Positions 12,271-25,315 of a stretch of 64,000 nt of DNA are shown here, piece by piece. How positions within the stretch are numbered: the stretch's first letter is position 1; the number at the start of each line of letters is the position of its first letter. Location of the stretch: positions 15,080,708 to 15,144,707 of the forward strand of contig OY829329.1 of NCBI GenBank assembly GCA_963691655.1. The letters are read 5' to 3'. The position numbers and the translations under genes were made by a program. This DNA comes from Toxonevra muliebris. Taxonomy: Eukaryota; Arthropoda; Insecta; Diptera; Pallopteridae. Under the pieces are notes generated by a model. That model saw only the letters and a program-made list of their open reading frames with translations. It was not told the DNA's origin and did not search any database.

Positions 12271-13350
12271 TTTGCTTTGATAGTTAAAAACAACAATCTC
12301 AATTCGTCAAGTAGCAAGTAGTAGTAAATAACAGTGATTGAAAAGAAGCAATGCAATCAAAAAGTGAATAGGTTTATTGCATATGCAACTCAATTATTAT
12401 AGTAGACAGATTGTTGAAAAATTCCTAACGGCAAAAATAGTCAAAGCTTACAAATACACACATACATAGAAGCTACACTACACCACAGTATGTATGTATG
12501 TATGTAGGTACAACACACGCTATATAACCAGCTCAAATGAAAGCAAACTTTGCCAAGTTATAGATAGTTTTAAAAGATGATATCTCTCATAGCACAAAGT
12601 AAAACAAGTGATGCATGTTTTTTTTTATATATATTTTTTTAGAAGGATTTTTTGTGTGCGATTTTTATTATTATTTTTTTTTTTTGTAAAAAAACAGACA
12701 ATTCGTTGTGCACTACTGACTTATAACTTGTAACATGCATACATACAGACATGTGCATACAGACATATTTTTCCTTTATTTTCTGATGGGGCCATGTTAA
12801 CTTCATAAGCGCATTCGAGCAGGCACCAGCAAAACGCCAAAATCCAGTGGAAAAAAAGAAATCTTTTTGAAATACCAAATTTTTTAAAAAGCATAACCAA
12901 AAAACCACATTGAAAAGCAACCACATCATGTATGGCTGCCGCTGCTACTTTTTGGTGTGTGTGTGTGTATGTGTGTTTGTGTGAATGGACACACGGAAGT
13001 TAAACTGCATGAGACAGCATCAGCAGTAAAAAAACAAAAAGCAAAGAGTGGAGAAAATAACTCGAACATTTTACGCATTTTACGCATGGTTTATCAAAAA
13101 GTTTCCAGTTGCAGTTGTTAAAAGAGAAAGAGAGAGAGAGAGGGAGAAAGAGTTTGTATGCGTGTGTGTGTGTCTGTGATTGTGCGAATATTTTAGAGTT
13201 AGTTGACATTGTGACCAAGAGATACCTAAACACAGATAGCTAAAGAACACATACATACATTGAAGCAAAGAGAGAGAGAGAGTGAGAGAGGCAAATACAA
13301 ACACAATTTACAAAGGAGAAGCTCTGTAGGCAAACAGTTAAACTTGTGAG
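12271..13350. other. Spacer with microsatellites
   Basis: AT-rich, with TATG near 12490, TG near 12952-12980, GAGAG at 13122-13140 and 13270-13284, and CATA repeats. No gene was recognised. Confidence 0.5.
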
Positions 13351-15090
13351 CAGGGTTGCCATATTTTTTTTTTTTGACAAGGTTTGGAAGGAAAATAAAC
13401 TGTATTTTGAAAAGCATTTGCTTTTGAAAAAAAAAACAGTTTTTTGAAAAAAAAAATTTATTTTGGAAAAAAAATTTATTTTGAAAAAGAAAATTGTTTT
13501 TTGAAAAAAAAAACGTATTTTGAAAAAACGATGTATCGTCGAAAAAAATCTGTATTTTGAAAAAAAAATGTGTTAATTTTTGTAAGGTTCCTATCGGATT
13601 ATTAAATATAAAATATTTATGCTCAATCGTTTTTAGGATGAAATTTTTTAGGTCAAGTCAGTGATTTTTAAACTATATAAATATGAGTTTAGGATTTGAA
13701 CAAGAATTTAATTGAAGATTTTCAGTTTTGAACATGAACTGATCTGAAGACTTAAAATTTTCAACAAAAATTTAATTGAAGACTTTGAGTTTTGAACAAA
13801 AACTCAACTATAAAGTTAGGCTTTGAACAAGAACTTTGAAGACTTTGAATAAGAATTGAACTGAAGACTTCGAATAAGAACTGAGCTGAGGACTATGGAT
13901 TCTGAGCAAGAATTTAAAATATTGGGCTTTTAATATGAAATTCATTTCTTAATTAAAGAAGCTGTGCTTTGAACAAGAACTGAACTAAAGAGTTTGGGAT
14001 TTTGAACAAGAACTGAACTGAAGTCTATGAGCTTTGAAGAAGAGTCGAAATTAAGACTTTTGGATTTGAAGAAGAAATAAATTAATGGGTGTTTAGACTT
14101 TGAAAAAAGACTGAACAGAAAACTTAGAGCTTTGAATGAAAATTAAATTGAAGGCTATGGATTTTGAACTAGAATTGAACTGAAGATTTTGAACTTTGAA
14201 CCAAAACGGTTTTGAAGATTTTGGGATTTGAACAAGAACTAAAATGAAGACTGTGGGATTTAAATGCAAGCTTTGCAAAAGAACTGAACTGAAGATCGTA
14301 AATTTAGGCTTTGAACAAAAACCTAACTAAAGACTGTGAGATTTGAACAATAACTGAACTGTGGATTTTGAAATTTGAAAAAAAAACTGAAGATTTTGAG
14401 CTTTGAAAAAGGACTGAACTGAAGACTGTGAGATTTGAAATAAAAATGAAACTGAAGATTGTGGATTTTGAACCAGAATTGAACTGAAGACTGTGATCTT
14501 AAACAAAAGCTGTTTTGCAGATTTTGGGCTTTGAACAAGAACTGAACTGAAGACTGTGAGATTTGAACAATAACTGAACAGAGGATTTTGATATTTGATT
14601 AAGAAAACTGAAGGATTTGGGCTTTGAATAAGGACTGAACTGAGAACTGCGGGTTTTGAACAAGAACTGAATTGATGACTTAGGATTTTGAACAAGAACT
14701 CAATTGAAGACTTTGTAGTACGAAAAAGAACTGAAGACTTCGGGCTTTGAATGAGAACTGAATTAACTGAATGACTATGGGATTTAAAAATAATTGAACA
14801 GAAGACTTCGGACTTGAAAAAAGAGCTGAATTGAAAACTTTTGAAAATGAAGAAGAATTTAACTGATTATTGTAGGTTTTGAACAAGAACTGTACAGAAA
14901 ACTTTAGGCTAAATAATAAGAAATTGAACCGAAGAGTTTGGAATGTTGAACAAAAACTGAACTGAAGGCTGTAAGCTTTGAATAAAAATAAAACTGTAAT
15001 ATTTGAGGGAAATCTGTACACCTGCAATCTGGCTTAAAAACAAAAACAACATTATTTTGCAAAAATAAATCAATCAATATGGCAACACTG
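13351..15090. mobile_element. hAT-like element filled by a tandem array
   Basis: The left end begins CAGGGTTGCCATAT and the right end, read inward, begins CAGTGTTGCCATAT, so 13 of 14 terminal positions match. The last 100 bp on the right share an identical 33-bp segment (14987-15019) with the element at 23617-24677 (its 24584-24616). The left ends of the two elements are also alignable, so they form one family. The flanking octamers (CTTGTGAG and TTTTTAAA) do not match, so the target duplication is lost or was never of this form. Most of the interior is the tandem array listed separately. There is no transposase frame. Confidence 0.6.
13380..15000. repeat. Internal degenerate GAACTGAACTGAAGACT array
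   Basis: The first 190 bp are TTTTGAAAAAAAAAA units. From about 13620 the recurring motif is TTTGAACAAGAACTGAAC followed by TGAAGACT, with heavy divergence and a variable period of roughly 30-60 bp. Minus-strand open frames rich in FSVQF-like residues are produced by the repeat. Confidence 0.85.
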
Positions 15091-16373
15091 TTTTTAAATA
15101 TGTTTGTCTCGATTGCAATGCTTAAGTTCGGGTTCGAGTTCTGGTTCAATTTTTGAGCACATTTTCGAAAACAAAATGGCAGTAAAAAAGATGGTAACGA
15201 ATTTAAGAAGCTTAAAGATTTTGCATATTTTGGTTTGGCTTTTTTTTTTCATTTTACTACAATGTAGCGGAACAAAAGTACCAACATACTTTTCTCCTAC
15301 TTCTTTGTCAATTTTGTGCATTTCTCATACTTTTTCTGTTTTGACAATGCTATTATTAAATCTTTTGTGTGATTTTATTCTTGAACACATTTTACGAAGG
15401 TGGCATCAGCTATTTCAATTTTAATTGTGTATATGTGTATGTGAGGCCAAGTGTTTCCGAAAAATATACACTGAAATAAAAACGAAAAAAAAAAAAAACA
15501 GATTGAAAAAATTGCAAACTCTTGCAATTAGGGTCATTTATTATCACATTTCTCTCTCCTTGTTTTTTGTACTCTCTTTTTTTTTGTGCTCTCTTTTTTG
15601 TGTGTTCTCTTTTCTTTTTTTTTGTTCTCTCTCCTTTTTTTTTTTTTGGTGTAGCATTCTTTGCACACACTCTCTTTTTAATTAAAAGAATAACGTTAGC
15701 AAAGTTTTTTTTTTTTATATATATATATATATTTTTTACTTGTTCTACCTTGCATGTAATTACCACCAGTACCTATCACTTTTTTTTCTGCTTTCTGTGT
15801 TTTTTCTATTTTTTTTTTTTATTTTTGGCCATTTTAAGCCATTTTGCATTACATTTTTACCAGTTAATAGTTTTTTGTGTTGTTTGTAACTATACCAGAA
15901 AAAAAACCTAGCAAATGGAATACTTTTCTTCACCTGAAAATGCTTTTATTTTAATGCCACAAACGCAGCTGGCACATGCAGTATGCAGCATGCTTTTAAT
16001 TTATGCCATACTAAATTTTTCTTATACTCTTTCTATTCTTTACTTTACATACATTCTATGTAGATAATGCAATTCGTTTTAATTTTTTTTTCTTATTGCA
16101 GCTTCTGCCGCTGCTTGTTTTTTTTTTATACATATACAATACAAAAACCAGTTTTTAATTTGGCATATTTCTACGAAAAATAATTGTTTTAACCTGTCAC
16201 CAGTGTAGAAATATTTTTCTATTTTCATATTTGTGCAAAATCCGAATATTTATAAAAACGGGTAACAAAAAAATAAACAAAACAAAAAAACAAAAATAGA
16301 ACGAAAACGAAAAGAAGAAGAGTTTCTAGTCTGATTTGTTAAGCTCTTTTTAATGAGCGAAGAAATTCTGAAT
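15091..16373. other. Spacer, poly-T rich
   Basis: AT-rich with poly-T tracts near 15580-15650 and 15703-15735 and (TA)n near 15718-15732. No gene was recognised. Confidence 0.45.
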
Positions 16374-17300
16374 TCATGGGGTAATTTTGCATACGGATAA
16401 AACGGATAAAATTTATCCGCTATATGAAATTTTATCAGAAACCCAAAATTTATAATATTCGTAAATAAAATACAAAAATAAATATAATTTTACTTACGGA
16501 TAAAACGGATAAAATTTATCCACCACATGAGATTTTATCCGGAACTCAAAATAATTTATTTTCATAAATAAAATTTACAAATTCATGCAATTTTTTCATA
16601 CAGATAAAACAGATAAAATTTATCCGCTATATAAAATATTATCAGCAATCCAAAATAATTAATGTTCATGACTTAAATACAAAAATAAATGTAATTTCAC
16701 TTACGGATAAAACGGATCAAATTTATCCGCCACATAAATTTTTATCCGAAACCCAAAATAATTAATATTCGTAAATAAAATACAAAAATAAATGTTATTT
16801 CACTTACGGATAAAATGGAGAAAATTCATCCGTCACATGAAATTTTATCCGAATGCCAAAATAATTAATATTCATAAATAAGATTTACAAATTCATGTAA
16901 TTATTTTCATACGGATAAAACGGATAAAATTTATCCGCCACATGAATTTTTATCCGAAACCCAAAATAATTAATATTCGTAAATAAAATACAAAAATAAA
17001 TGTTATTTTACTTGCGGATAGAACGGACAAAATTTATACGCCACATGAAATTTTATCCGAAACCCAAAATAATTAATATTCATAGATAAAATTTACAAAT
17101 GCATGTAAATTTTTCATACGGATAAAACGAATAAAATTTATCCGCTATTCGAAATATTATCCGCAATCCAAAATAATTGATATTCGTAAATAAAATACCA
17201 AAATAAGTGTAATTTTACTCACGGATAGAACGGATAAAATTTATCCGCTTCATAAAATTTTATCCGAAACACGTAAACTTTATCCGAAATCAAATGTTGA
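16374..17300. repeat. About 105-bp satellite with CGGATAAA palindromes
   Basis: Nine monomers of about 100-110 bp. Each carries ACGGATAAAACGGATAAAATTTATCCG, whose core CGGATAAA-A-TTTATCCG is a perfect inverted repeat, then ATGAAATTTTATCCG and CCCAAAATAATTAATATTC. Two monomer types differ in the lead-in: type A has ACTTACGG after ACAAAAATAAATGTAAT, and type B has TTTTCATACGG after TTTACAAATTCATG. The order is B A B A A B A B A. The GATAA cores are GATA-like, but no function is implied. Confidence 0.9.
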
Positions 17301-18600
17301 TTTGATATTTTGCAATTTTAATCGCAGAAAAAATTTCGCTAAGTATGTGGTCTTTTGTGTTTTTTTTGAATTAATTTATAGACCGCAAAAATCGTAATAA
17401 AATTATGTATTAAAAAACAAAAATTAAAGTTTATTAAAAAATATTTAATTATCTTTAACGTATGCATTTCGGTTCTCAGCTAAGTAACCATCATCAGCGA
17501 ATGTCAGTCAAAAATTGATTTTCGTGTTAAAAAAAAGCTTTAGTTTTATTCACTTAACACCGATAAATTTTATCCATTGAGTAAATTGTAATCGAAACGT
17601 AATTTCAATGAATATCGTACACAAAAAAAATAACAACAATATTACATTTAGAATGTAACTATGTCGCTAAAGAGGCAAAACTCTTGCCATGCATATAACA
17701 GGCTGAATCGGGGAAACAAACAGAAAGACATTTACATCCTTAGAGAGGTAAAAACGTTCGCAAAAGGCTTACAGATTCTATTCGCGGTAAAAAAGTTATC
17801 CGAAATACAAAATATTTAATATTCATAAATAAAATACACAAATTAATGTAATTTTTTCATACGGATAAAACGGATAAAATTAATACGAAATCCATGATAT
17901 TTAATATTCATAAATAAAATTTACAAACATTTGTAATTTTTTCATGCGAATAAAATTTATCTGCTATATGAAATTTTATCCAAAATCCAAAATAATTAAT
18001 ATTCATAAATAAAAGTTTCAAGTATATGTAATTTTTTCATACGGATAAAACGGATAAAATTTATCCGCTATATGAAATTTTATCCAAAACACAAAATATT
18101 TCATTTTTATGGCAAAAAATGCAAGCAAACTAAAAAACAAATAAGCGGATAAAACGGATAAATTTTATCAGTGGTGTAAATTTTATCCGAAAGCTGAAAA
18201 AATTATTTTGCATAAAAATTGTCGCATATCGTGGTGTAAAATTTATCCAAAACTAGAAATACTTAATTTTCATTAAAAAAATTCAGCAAATAAATTTAAT
18301 TTGAAGTTCAGAAAAAAAAATCCGTTGAGCAGATTTTAATCGAAATTAAACGTAATTTCAACAGCAGCAACAACAATATATTTACTACATATCGCTAAAG
18401 CGGCGAAACTTTTATCCGAAGCACAAAACATTTAATGTTTAGAAAAAAATACACATATAACCTTAAGCTGGTAAATTTTATCCGTTATGTTAACTTTATC
18501 CGAAATCAGAAATAAATAATTTTCATTAAAAAATTTCGTATATAATCTTCATTTTATAATCACATAAAACAGATAAACTTTATCCGTTGAGTATATGTTA
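17301..18600. repeat. Degenerate, interrupted extension of the CGGATAAA satellite
   Basis: Scattered monomers of the same satellite occur at about 17785-18200, then more diverged pieces (TTATCCG, GATAAACTTTATCCG) out to about 18600. Non-satellite AT-rich sequence lies between, notably 17300-17780. Confidence 0.7.
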
Positions 18601-19532
18601 TTTATTATTAAGCTCAAAGTGAAATTTTCAATATCTCAGGCCTATCTCAACAAACTTTGAATTAATTCCCAATCCATTATCATCAAATGCTTTTACACTG
18701 ATTAAAATAAAATAAAAATCTTAAAACACACAACTACTGCATTTTCATATGTCTATTATAATAACCATTTGAAAATTATTCTTACTTCAAATGTCTAGGA
18801 TAATGATATATTTTTATGTATTTACCTAATCGCCTATTTTCAATTCAGTTCTTCATTTCATAAAATATTTTCATTTGACAGCCTTCCATTATATTCGTAG
18901 ACATATTTGCGAATATATGTAACTTGAAGCTCATTTTTTGTTGTCTTTGATTTTTATCGGACAGAATACACATAAATATTTTATTGTTTCATTCATTTGT
19001 TTTTAAAGTTATTACTTTAAGCAATATTTATAAATTGAAAAACAATATTTTCGGTTGGTATTAAAAACCTTTTTTGATACCTTTACATACATATTGTCGG
19101 CTACACTGAATGTTATTAACAAATTTTGAAGAATAGAAATATGTAAAAGTTTTTTTTTGGTTCAAGGGGATATTTATACCAAATACATCTGAAAACGTAG
19201 AGGAGGAGTATGGAAGGACGGGGGGGGGGGGGGAGGGGGGAGGAGTAAATGTTTGTTATAAAAAGGGTAAATGTTAAACATTCATAACACACTTATATAA
19301 ACTAAGTTAGCAAAGTTGTTGGAGAATTTCAAAATAATAAAATTACCCTCTAATTTCCACCAGCTCATCAACATGACCGCGCAAAAAAATTATAACATAG
19401 CAGTCTATATGTATTTTCGAAGGAATTGATCGAAACAGTGGCCTTTAAAAAAAAAAAAATTATTCACTCTTCATGGCAGAAAAATTAATGTTTTACTGTG
19501 TAATAAATAAATAAAAGCAAAGTAGTCTAATG
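18601..19532. other. Spacer with a G-run
   Basis: AT-rich sequence with a run of about 15 G followed by AGGGGGGAGGAG near 19218-19245, which could form a G-quadruplex. No gene was recognised. Confidence 0.45.
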
Positions 19533-20060
19533 AATGAAAGAGAGAGTGAGAGAAGTATAAGAGCGTCGATAAATATTATTTTGTTACTCATAACGGAATT
19601 ATAAGAGTAGTCTCTTTTTTGTTTAACTCATTTAAAGGTTGAACGACTACTCTCTCAGCAATGATACTCAATGCTAAAAACAAGAGTGCAAATTACAAAA
19701 ACAATTGCTTAGCTTATGTCATATTCATTAGCACAGAGAGAGAGAAAGAGAGAATTGCCTAAATAAATTTTGCCAACAGATTGCAAAAAGAAAGAGTGAG
19801 ACAAGTGCAAGAGAGTCGATAAATAATATTGTATTACTCATAACGGAATTATACCAAATTAGTAGTCTCTTTTTTGTTTTACTCATTTGAAAGTTGAACG
19901 ACTACTTTCTCAGCAATGATATTTAATACTAAAAAAAAAAAGTACAAATTACAAAAACAATTGCCTTGCTTTCGCAATGTCATATTCATTAGCAAAGAAA
20001 GCGAGAGAGAGAGAGAGAGAAAGAGAGAATTTCCTAAATAAAATTACCAATAGGTTGGAA
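19533..20060. repeat. About 250-bp tandem duplication
   Basis: Two copies start at about 19533 and 19786. Both contain GAGAGTGAGA, then AGTCGATAAATA-type sequence, TACTCATAACGGAATTATA, AGTAGTCTCTTTTTTGTTT, a CGACTACT(C/T)TCTCAGCAATGATA stretch, then AGAGAGAAAGAGAGAAT and AAATAAA. The second ends near 20060. No coding function is visible. Confidence 0.85.
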
Positions 20061-22960
20061 AATTCAATTGAATTTGACATAATGAAAGCTTGGGAGAGCA
20101 ATAAATTTATTCAGTTTTGTGTCTTCTACGATTATTTAACTGATAATCCTTCTGACAATGCATACATCAGCTTGTAATTAAATTTCTTTATGATTTAATT
20201 TTAATGGGATTAACAAAAACTTTTGAGAGAGTTATAAAATGAAACATATTTCATGACTTTCATGAGAAATATTAAATACTCCTGTTATTTTATACATAGC
20301 TAGCAGCAGACATATAGATAATCTTAAATAATTTACAAACCCAATGCAGACTAAGTAATAACAGAGAACAACAACAATGTTTAATTTAACATTAAATTGC
20401 GATATTATCAAAAATATATACGAGTATATACAAATAAATGATTTGAACTTTTAATAGATATCCCACACATTTATGTAGGTATCTACCCAAACATTTTAAG
20501 TAATATCTTCCTCCATACATCGACCTGCCTGCCTACCTGTTCCGTACCCAACATCCTTTCAGCAAAGCGTGTTGAAGTGTATCAAATTGATGGGTGTTAT
20601 GTTTGTTGTCTTAAGGCGGCAACAACTCACACAAACTTAACTCAATTCAGTGTGCTTTTGTGCTCCTTTGTAATTACATTTCAACGTTGAATGACGAAAT
20701 ATAAAATATATAAAATGGACTTTTAAATTAAAGTAGGTATGTATGTTTGTAAGTACGACGAGAGTAACTCTACTACTTTACTATAAAGAAGAATATCTAC
20801 CCAAGTAGTATTCATAGTAACCAAAGTAAGTATGAAAAGTAAAAACTTTTGCCTTTATTTATTTTGTTTGTAGCAGTATGTAATAGCAAAGCGCAACGTA
20901 ATTACTTTAATGTGACCAGTTACCAACCACTTCAGTTAAGTTAAGACAACGACAACAACAACGTTGAGGACGACGGGGTTTGACGAGGACGAGGACGATG
21001 AGGATGACGATGATGGTGATGATGATGACGACGACTGTGATAAAGATAAACTTTTGCAATTACACTTAAGGAGAGTAAGAGTGAGAGAGAAAGAGAGGCA
21101 AAGAGAGAATAATGCAATAAGCATAACAACAGAAATAATTTCGAGTTCGACTACACGTCGTTGTATTTGTGCATAAACACAACCAGCAGAAAATTGCTTC
21201 AAAGATAAGATCGCTCTTACTTTACTCTTGCTCTTGCACTCTTCTGCTCTCTTTCACTCTCTCTCATTTTATTCTGTAATTTTGCTCTATATATATAGGA
21301 AGTAATTAACCTATGCGATTGTATTAGTACCGTAATGTGGATAGTACGAATGAGTATAGTGGGAAAGTAAGTTGAAAAGAAAAAAAAAAAGTGAAATAAA
21401 ATTTTTAATCAGCGTGCAATTTGCTTTAAGAACACAATTTGCTTTTACTAATTTCTGCAAATGTATGGATGAGCAAAAAGATAGATAATAAAAACATTTC
21501 TTCATCTTCTTCTTTCGCACAGCTCTCTAAGAAGCATAAAAAAAAATCAGTGAGTTGGAAATAAATCATAAATTACTATTACTTGCCCAAAATGTTGATT
21601 ATTTATGTATAAGAAAAGGTTCAACGTTAGTATTGAAATTAAAAAAAAAACAAGTAGCTAAACGTTCAAAACAAAAACAACAACAACAAAAATCTCTTTT
21701 CAACCATCAAATTGTTATGGCTAAACTTTTCTTATATACCGTTGATTTTTAAGAGAAGATATGAAATTACTGCTACTATTTACTACTACTAAATTGACGC
21801 TATGTACAGTTACTTGTACTCTCACTCACACCTTGCTCTTCTCTTTTAACTATTCTCATTTTCAACTTTCCTTCAACTGAGAAAACTAACAATCACAAAA
21901 GTACAATTTTAGCAGTGCTGTTATTGTTGTTGTTAGTGTTACTACTTCGCTTTAGAAAACTTGGGAAAAACTTTAAACCAAAAATTATTAAGTGTAACCG
22001 CCTTAAGGTTTAATGTATAAAACTAAAGGGTAAAGTTATTCTTATTTTAATATCGAGAGAGAGAGAGCGAAAAGAAGAAGGGCACAAGAACACACACACA
22101 TACACACAAACACACAAACACACATAAACGCATTTCTAACTGAAATCCCAAAATGAGAAAGAGAGACTGGGAAAAGACAATCGTCAGTTGTATAGTTATT
22201 GTAATGCTATTTTTGTTGCTGTTGTTGTTGTTGTTATTATTGTAACTAAAGAACTTTTTAATTACTTTTAAACACTAGTTTTTAGTTTTATTTTAGTATA
22301 CTTAATTGCATAATTATATCTGAATTTTGGGGTTTTAGTACAAATTAGTAACGGTGAATGGCTCTCTTTGCTTTTATATATATGTGCATACGAGTATTTA
22401 TGTATGTGTATTGTGCTTTTTATAATTGCCTATTCTATTCTACTCGCTCTCTTTCTCGCTCTCTTGAGGTATTGAAATGTAATGCACGCATATATTAAAT
22501 GAAAAAAATTTTCTACAGAATTTAATTACTAAAAGCCGAACGACTTCAAATTCCCCACATAAAACAGCTCATTCCCCGATTCTCCGTACTAAGTAAAATT
22601 CCCAGCAATTCGGGGAATTCCCCACAAGTTGGCATCGCTGGTCTACATATACAGAGCGACGAACGAGGAGAAGAGCTTTCTGCTTTTTTTCAGTTATGCT
22701 TTCTTTCTTTTTTTGTAAAATGAATGCAAAAAGTTCTGTCTTTAGGTTTTACACCCAGGTGGAAAATACCCGTGCTCTTTTAAAAACTGACTCAGGTGGG
22801 TATACAAAATATTGTAAATAGTCAAAAACCTCAAAATATGAAGATGAATTTTCAGATTTTGACCTTCTGGGCTATTTAGCTGAAGCATTTTTTTTAAGTT
22901 GTAAATAAGTATCTTAATTCGAACGACTCAATTTTTTAAAGTACGAAATTAGCCGGGGTA
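20061..22960. other. Spacer with simple repeats
   Basis: AT-rich. A triplet stretch GAC/GAT at 20966-21040 gives an acidic D/E run on plus and S/P-rich frames on minus. GAGAG lies at 21080-21110 and 22055-22068, (CA)n at 22090-22125 and (GTT)n near 22212-22240. At 22545-22650 a GGGGAATTCCCC-like, C-rich segment ends GTTGGCATCGCTGG, which resembles a hAT-type terminus (CCAGCGATGCCAAC inward) with no partner seen. Confidence 0.45.
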
Positions 22961-23616
22961 GAGCTCAGCGGGCTCCAGTGGTTCGTTGGTTACATAAATT
23001 TAGATGATGGATGATACGCCTGATAGGGCGAACTTGCTGAGCGTTGGTGACGGTAACGGTTAATTAGAGTACCGTAAACTGGAGGCGCAGCGACTACGGG
23101 ACGCGGGTGGAGTAGAGCGTCCGTAACTGTCCTGTTATTTTCTGTACGCTGCCTCAAGCTTCCGACAGTCCATCTGGGGTCATATGGTAGGGACTATACC
23201 ATCCAAGTTGCACCACACGGTCTGGTTTAAGAGTTTAGTACTATATTGTGGTGGTTAGGCCAACAATGCACCACTAAACATTCGGTTGCTTGCTCCTAAG
23301 AGCTATTACGCCACCCCTGTGAGTTTCCAACCGGACGTCTGGGGTCATATGGTAGGGACTATACCATCCAAGTTGCAGCACACGGTCTGGTTGAGGCGTT
23401 TAGTACTGTATTGTGGTGGTTAAGCCAAAAATACAATACCAAATGCTTGGTTGCTTATTCCTATTATTATAACTTTACCTATTTATCTTCTACTCACCTG
23501 CACTATGATCCCACGATGTAGTCGCCTTGCCGGTCTGCGTAAACTTTTATACCCCGTCGGCTTCTTCTTCCCTAAATTCCAGTCGACGCTGTTGCTACTG
23601 GAATTTGCAGTGTCAC
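22955..23616. mobile_element. Unclassified, GC-richer transposon remnant with 165-bp dimer
   Basis: This stretch is visibly richer in G and C than its surroundings. Two tandem copies of about 165 bp begin TCTGGGGTCATATGGTAGGG at 23173 and 23338. Both continue through ACTATACCATCCAAGTTGCA, CACACGGTCTGGTT and TATTGTGGTGGTTA. The sequence seems to resume beyond the hAT-like insertion (24686 to about 25000: CTCGCGGTCTTATTTTC, then CCGTAGTAGGCCGTC). It could be a retrotransposon UTR, but I do not recognise the family. Confidence 0.45.
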
Positions 23617-24677
23617 CAGTGTTGCTATAGTTTTTTGAGCAAAAACTACAAAAAGTAAAAACAAAAACTGCATTTTGGGAAAAGAAACAGTAACTTATAA
23701 AAACGAAAAAAAAAAACTAAAGTTTTTAACTTGAAAAGCTTCTCAGTCACTTGCCCATCATGTTACCATACATTCTAAATTTAATACAATAGTTTCCGCA
23801 TGTTTGGGAGTTGCTATGCTTTCTTGAACGGGGCAGAAATTTTAAATCCTATAACTTCTGGGAAACCTAATATAATAACGATGCAAAATTTGGGGAAAAA
23901 AAATTCGCTCATTAGACATGATTCGGAAATAAAAAAACAAACGAACATACAAATTTTGTATTAATATTAAACCAGTTCTTGTAACACTTTCACCCAAAAA
24001 AAAAAAAAATAAAAAAATAAGTCAGATTCTACTCGCAAAAATGCTCTGAAATTGTTAAAATTAATTTATTTAAATAAATATGTAATAATATCAATAAAAT
24101 CAAAAAAACTGATTCCTTTAAAATAATTCCTGTAAAATAAGTCAATAAAAAAAGAAACAAATTCATTTAAAAATGTATAAAACAAATATATGTTATTATT
24201 ATCATTAATAAGAAATACGAAATAACATTCTAAAAAATTAAATGAGCATTCCTGGGTCCAATTTTTTGAGTAGTCATAGTTCACAAGTAATCAACACAAC
24301 AATTTTTAAAGCTCACAAAATGGTTTCATCAAATATCTTGTATATTTCTCTTGATGCCACAAAATTTGTTCAATTTTGTAATTTTTTTAAGTAAGTCTTT
24401 TGTTCTATTCAGCTAATTTTCGAATTTTAGTTTTGTTAGTATTAATTTGGGGAAATATTCTTTCCACATTCGCTACCTGCAAGTGCTACCCTGAAATACA
24501 ATTACATTTTTATGATAAACAAAACATAATTAAGTCTATTCTGCATATTATTGCAAAAACTGTACAAAACTGTCAAATTGAGGAATAAAACTGTAATATT
24601 TGAGGGAAATCTGTACGACTGCATGCCGACCGAAAAAACTGTAATTTACAGATAAATCTGTCAATATGACACCGCTG
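23617..24677. mobile_element. hAT-like non-autonomous element, 8-bp TSD
   Basis: Ends are CAGTGTTGCTATA on the left and CAGCGGTGTCATA read inward from the right (9 of 13 matched). The octamer AGTGTCAC occurs immediately outside both ends, at 23609-23616 and 24678-24685, an exact 8-bp target duplication as expected for hAT elements. The 1061-bp interior is AT-rich with no transposase. It shares its right-end sequence with the element at 13351-15090. Confidence 0.85.
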
Positions 24678-24685
24678 AGTGTCAC

Positions 24686-25315
24686 TGTCTCGCGGTCTTA
24701 TTTTCATTGGCTGGCTCGATCACGTGTTATTGCTAATTCAAATTTTTGAATTATCACCGTAGTAGGCCGTCTACATCGTACGATGATCCCGTTATTTTTA
24801 TGTGCGCTGCTAGCAGCATAAACCATAATGTTTGTTGTTAGTTTAGGTATGCTGTGATATTCAATGGCAATGTTGTTGGCGACTTACTCTTCGTGGTTGT
24901 CCCAGGGGGCAAAACGCTGTGCCGTCCCCTGCCCAGTGGGAACAATGCTACGTTGTGCGGGACAATTTGGTTGGCCCAAAATTGTGCCGTCACAGACTTC
25001 TTTTTCGACTGAAAATACGAATATGGACTGTGAATTTGATCATCTGGATTATTCCTGGGGAATAATACCTGTACATTTTCAATTAAGCATCTTAAATGTA
25101 TTTAGTCTGAACCTCAAAAAACGACTATGGACTCCACAAACATAGGATCGGTCGTCTGAGCTGATCATAAGAATGTATCTTTAAAGGGCTTACTCAGATT
25201 CTCTAAATACTCACGAATTTTGTCCCAGTACTAGATTGTTTCTGGATGTTCTGGTAACTACTTCAAAACGAATAACTCAGAATGCGATTTTCTTGTCTAT
25301 TCATAGAATATATAT
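24686..25315. other. Flank of the interrupted GC-richer remnant
   Basis: From 24686 to about 25000 the sequence is GC-richer and appears to continue the remnant at 22955-23616 across the hAT-like insertion. An open frame at 24864-25145 shows no known domain. From about 25020 the sequence matches the degenerate satellite of the 22.8-33.2 kb region. Confidence 0.4.

Noticed and set aside
13343..15098. 8-bp target duplication for the 13.35-kb element
   Set aside because: The flanking octamers CTTGTGAG and TTTTTAAA do not match, so it was not claimed.
14093..15149. Overlapping minus-strand frames rich in F, S, Q and V
   Set aside because: Products of the GAACTGAA tandem array.
20964..21176. Acidic D/E-run ORF
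   Set aside because: Derived from a GAC/GAT triplet repeat; no flanking domain or splice context.
22955..23000. tRNA-like A and B boxes (CTCAGCGGG and GGTTCG)
   Set aside because: The boxes are only about 20 bp apart and no cloverleaf can be drawn, so a tRNA or tRNA-derived SINE is not supported.
24864..25145. 93-residue ORF in GC-richer DNA
   Set aside because: No recognised domain; it crosses from a transposon remnant into degenerate satellite sequence.
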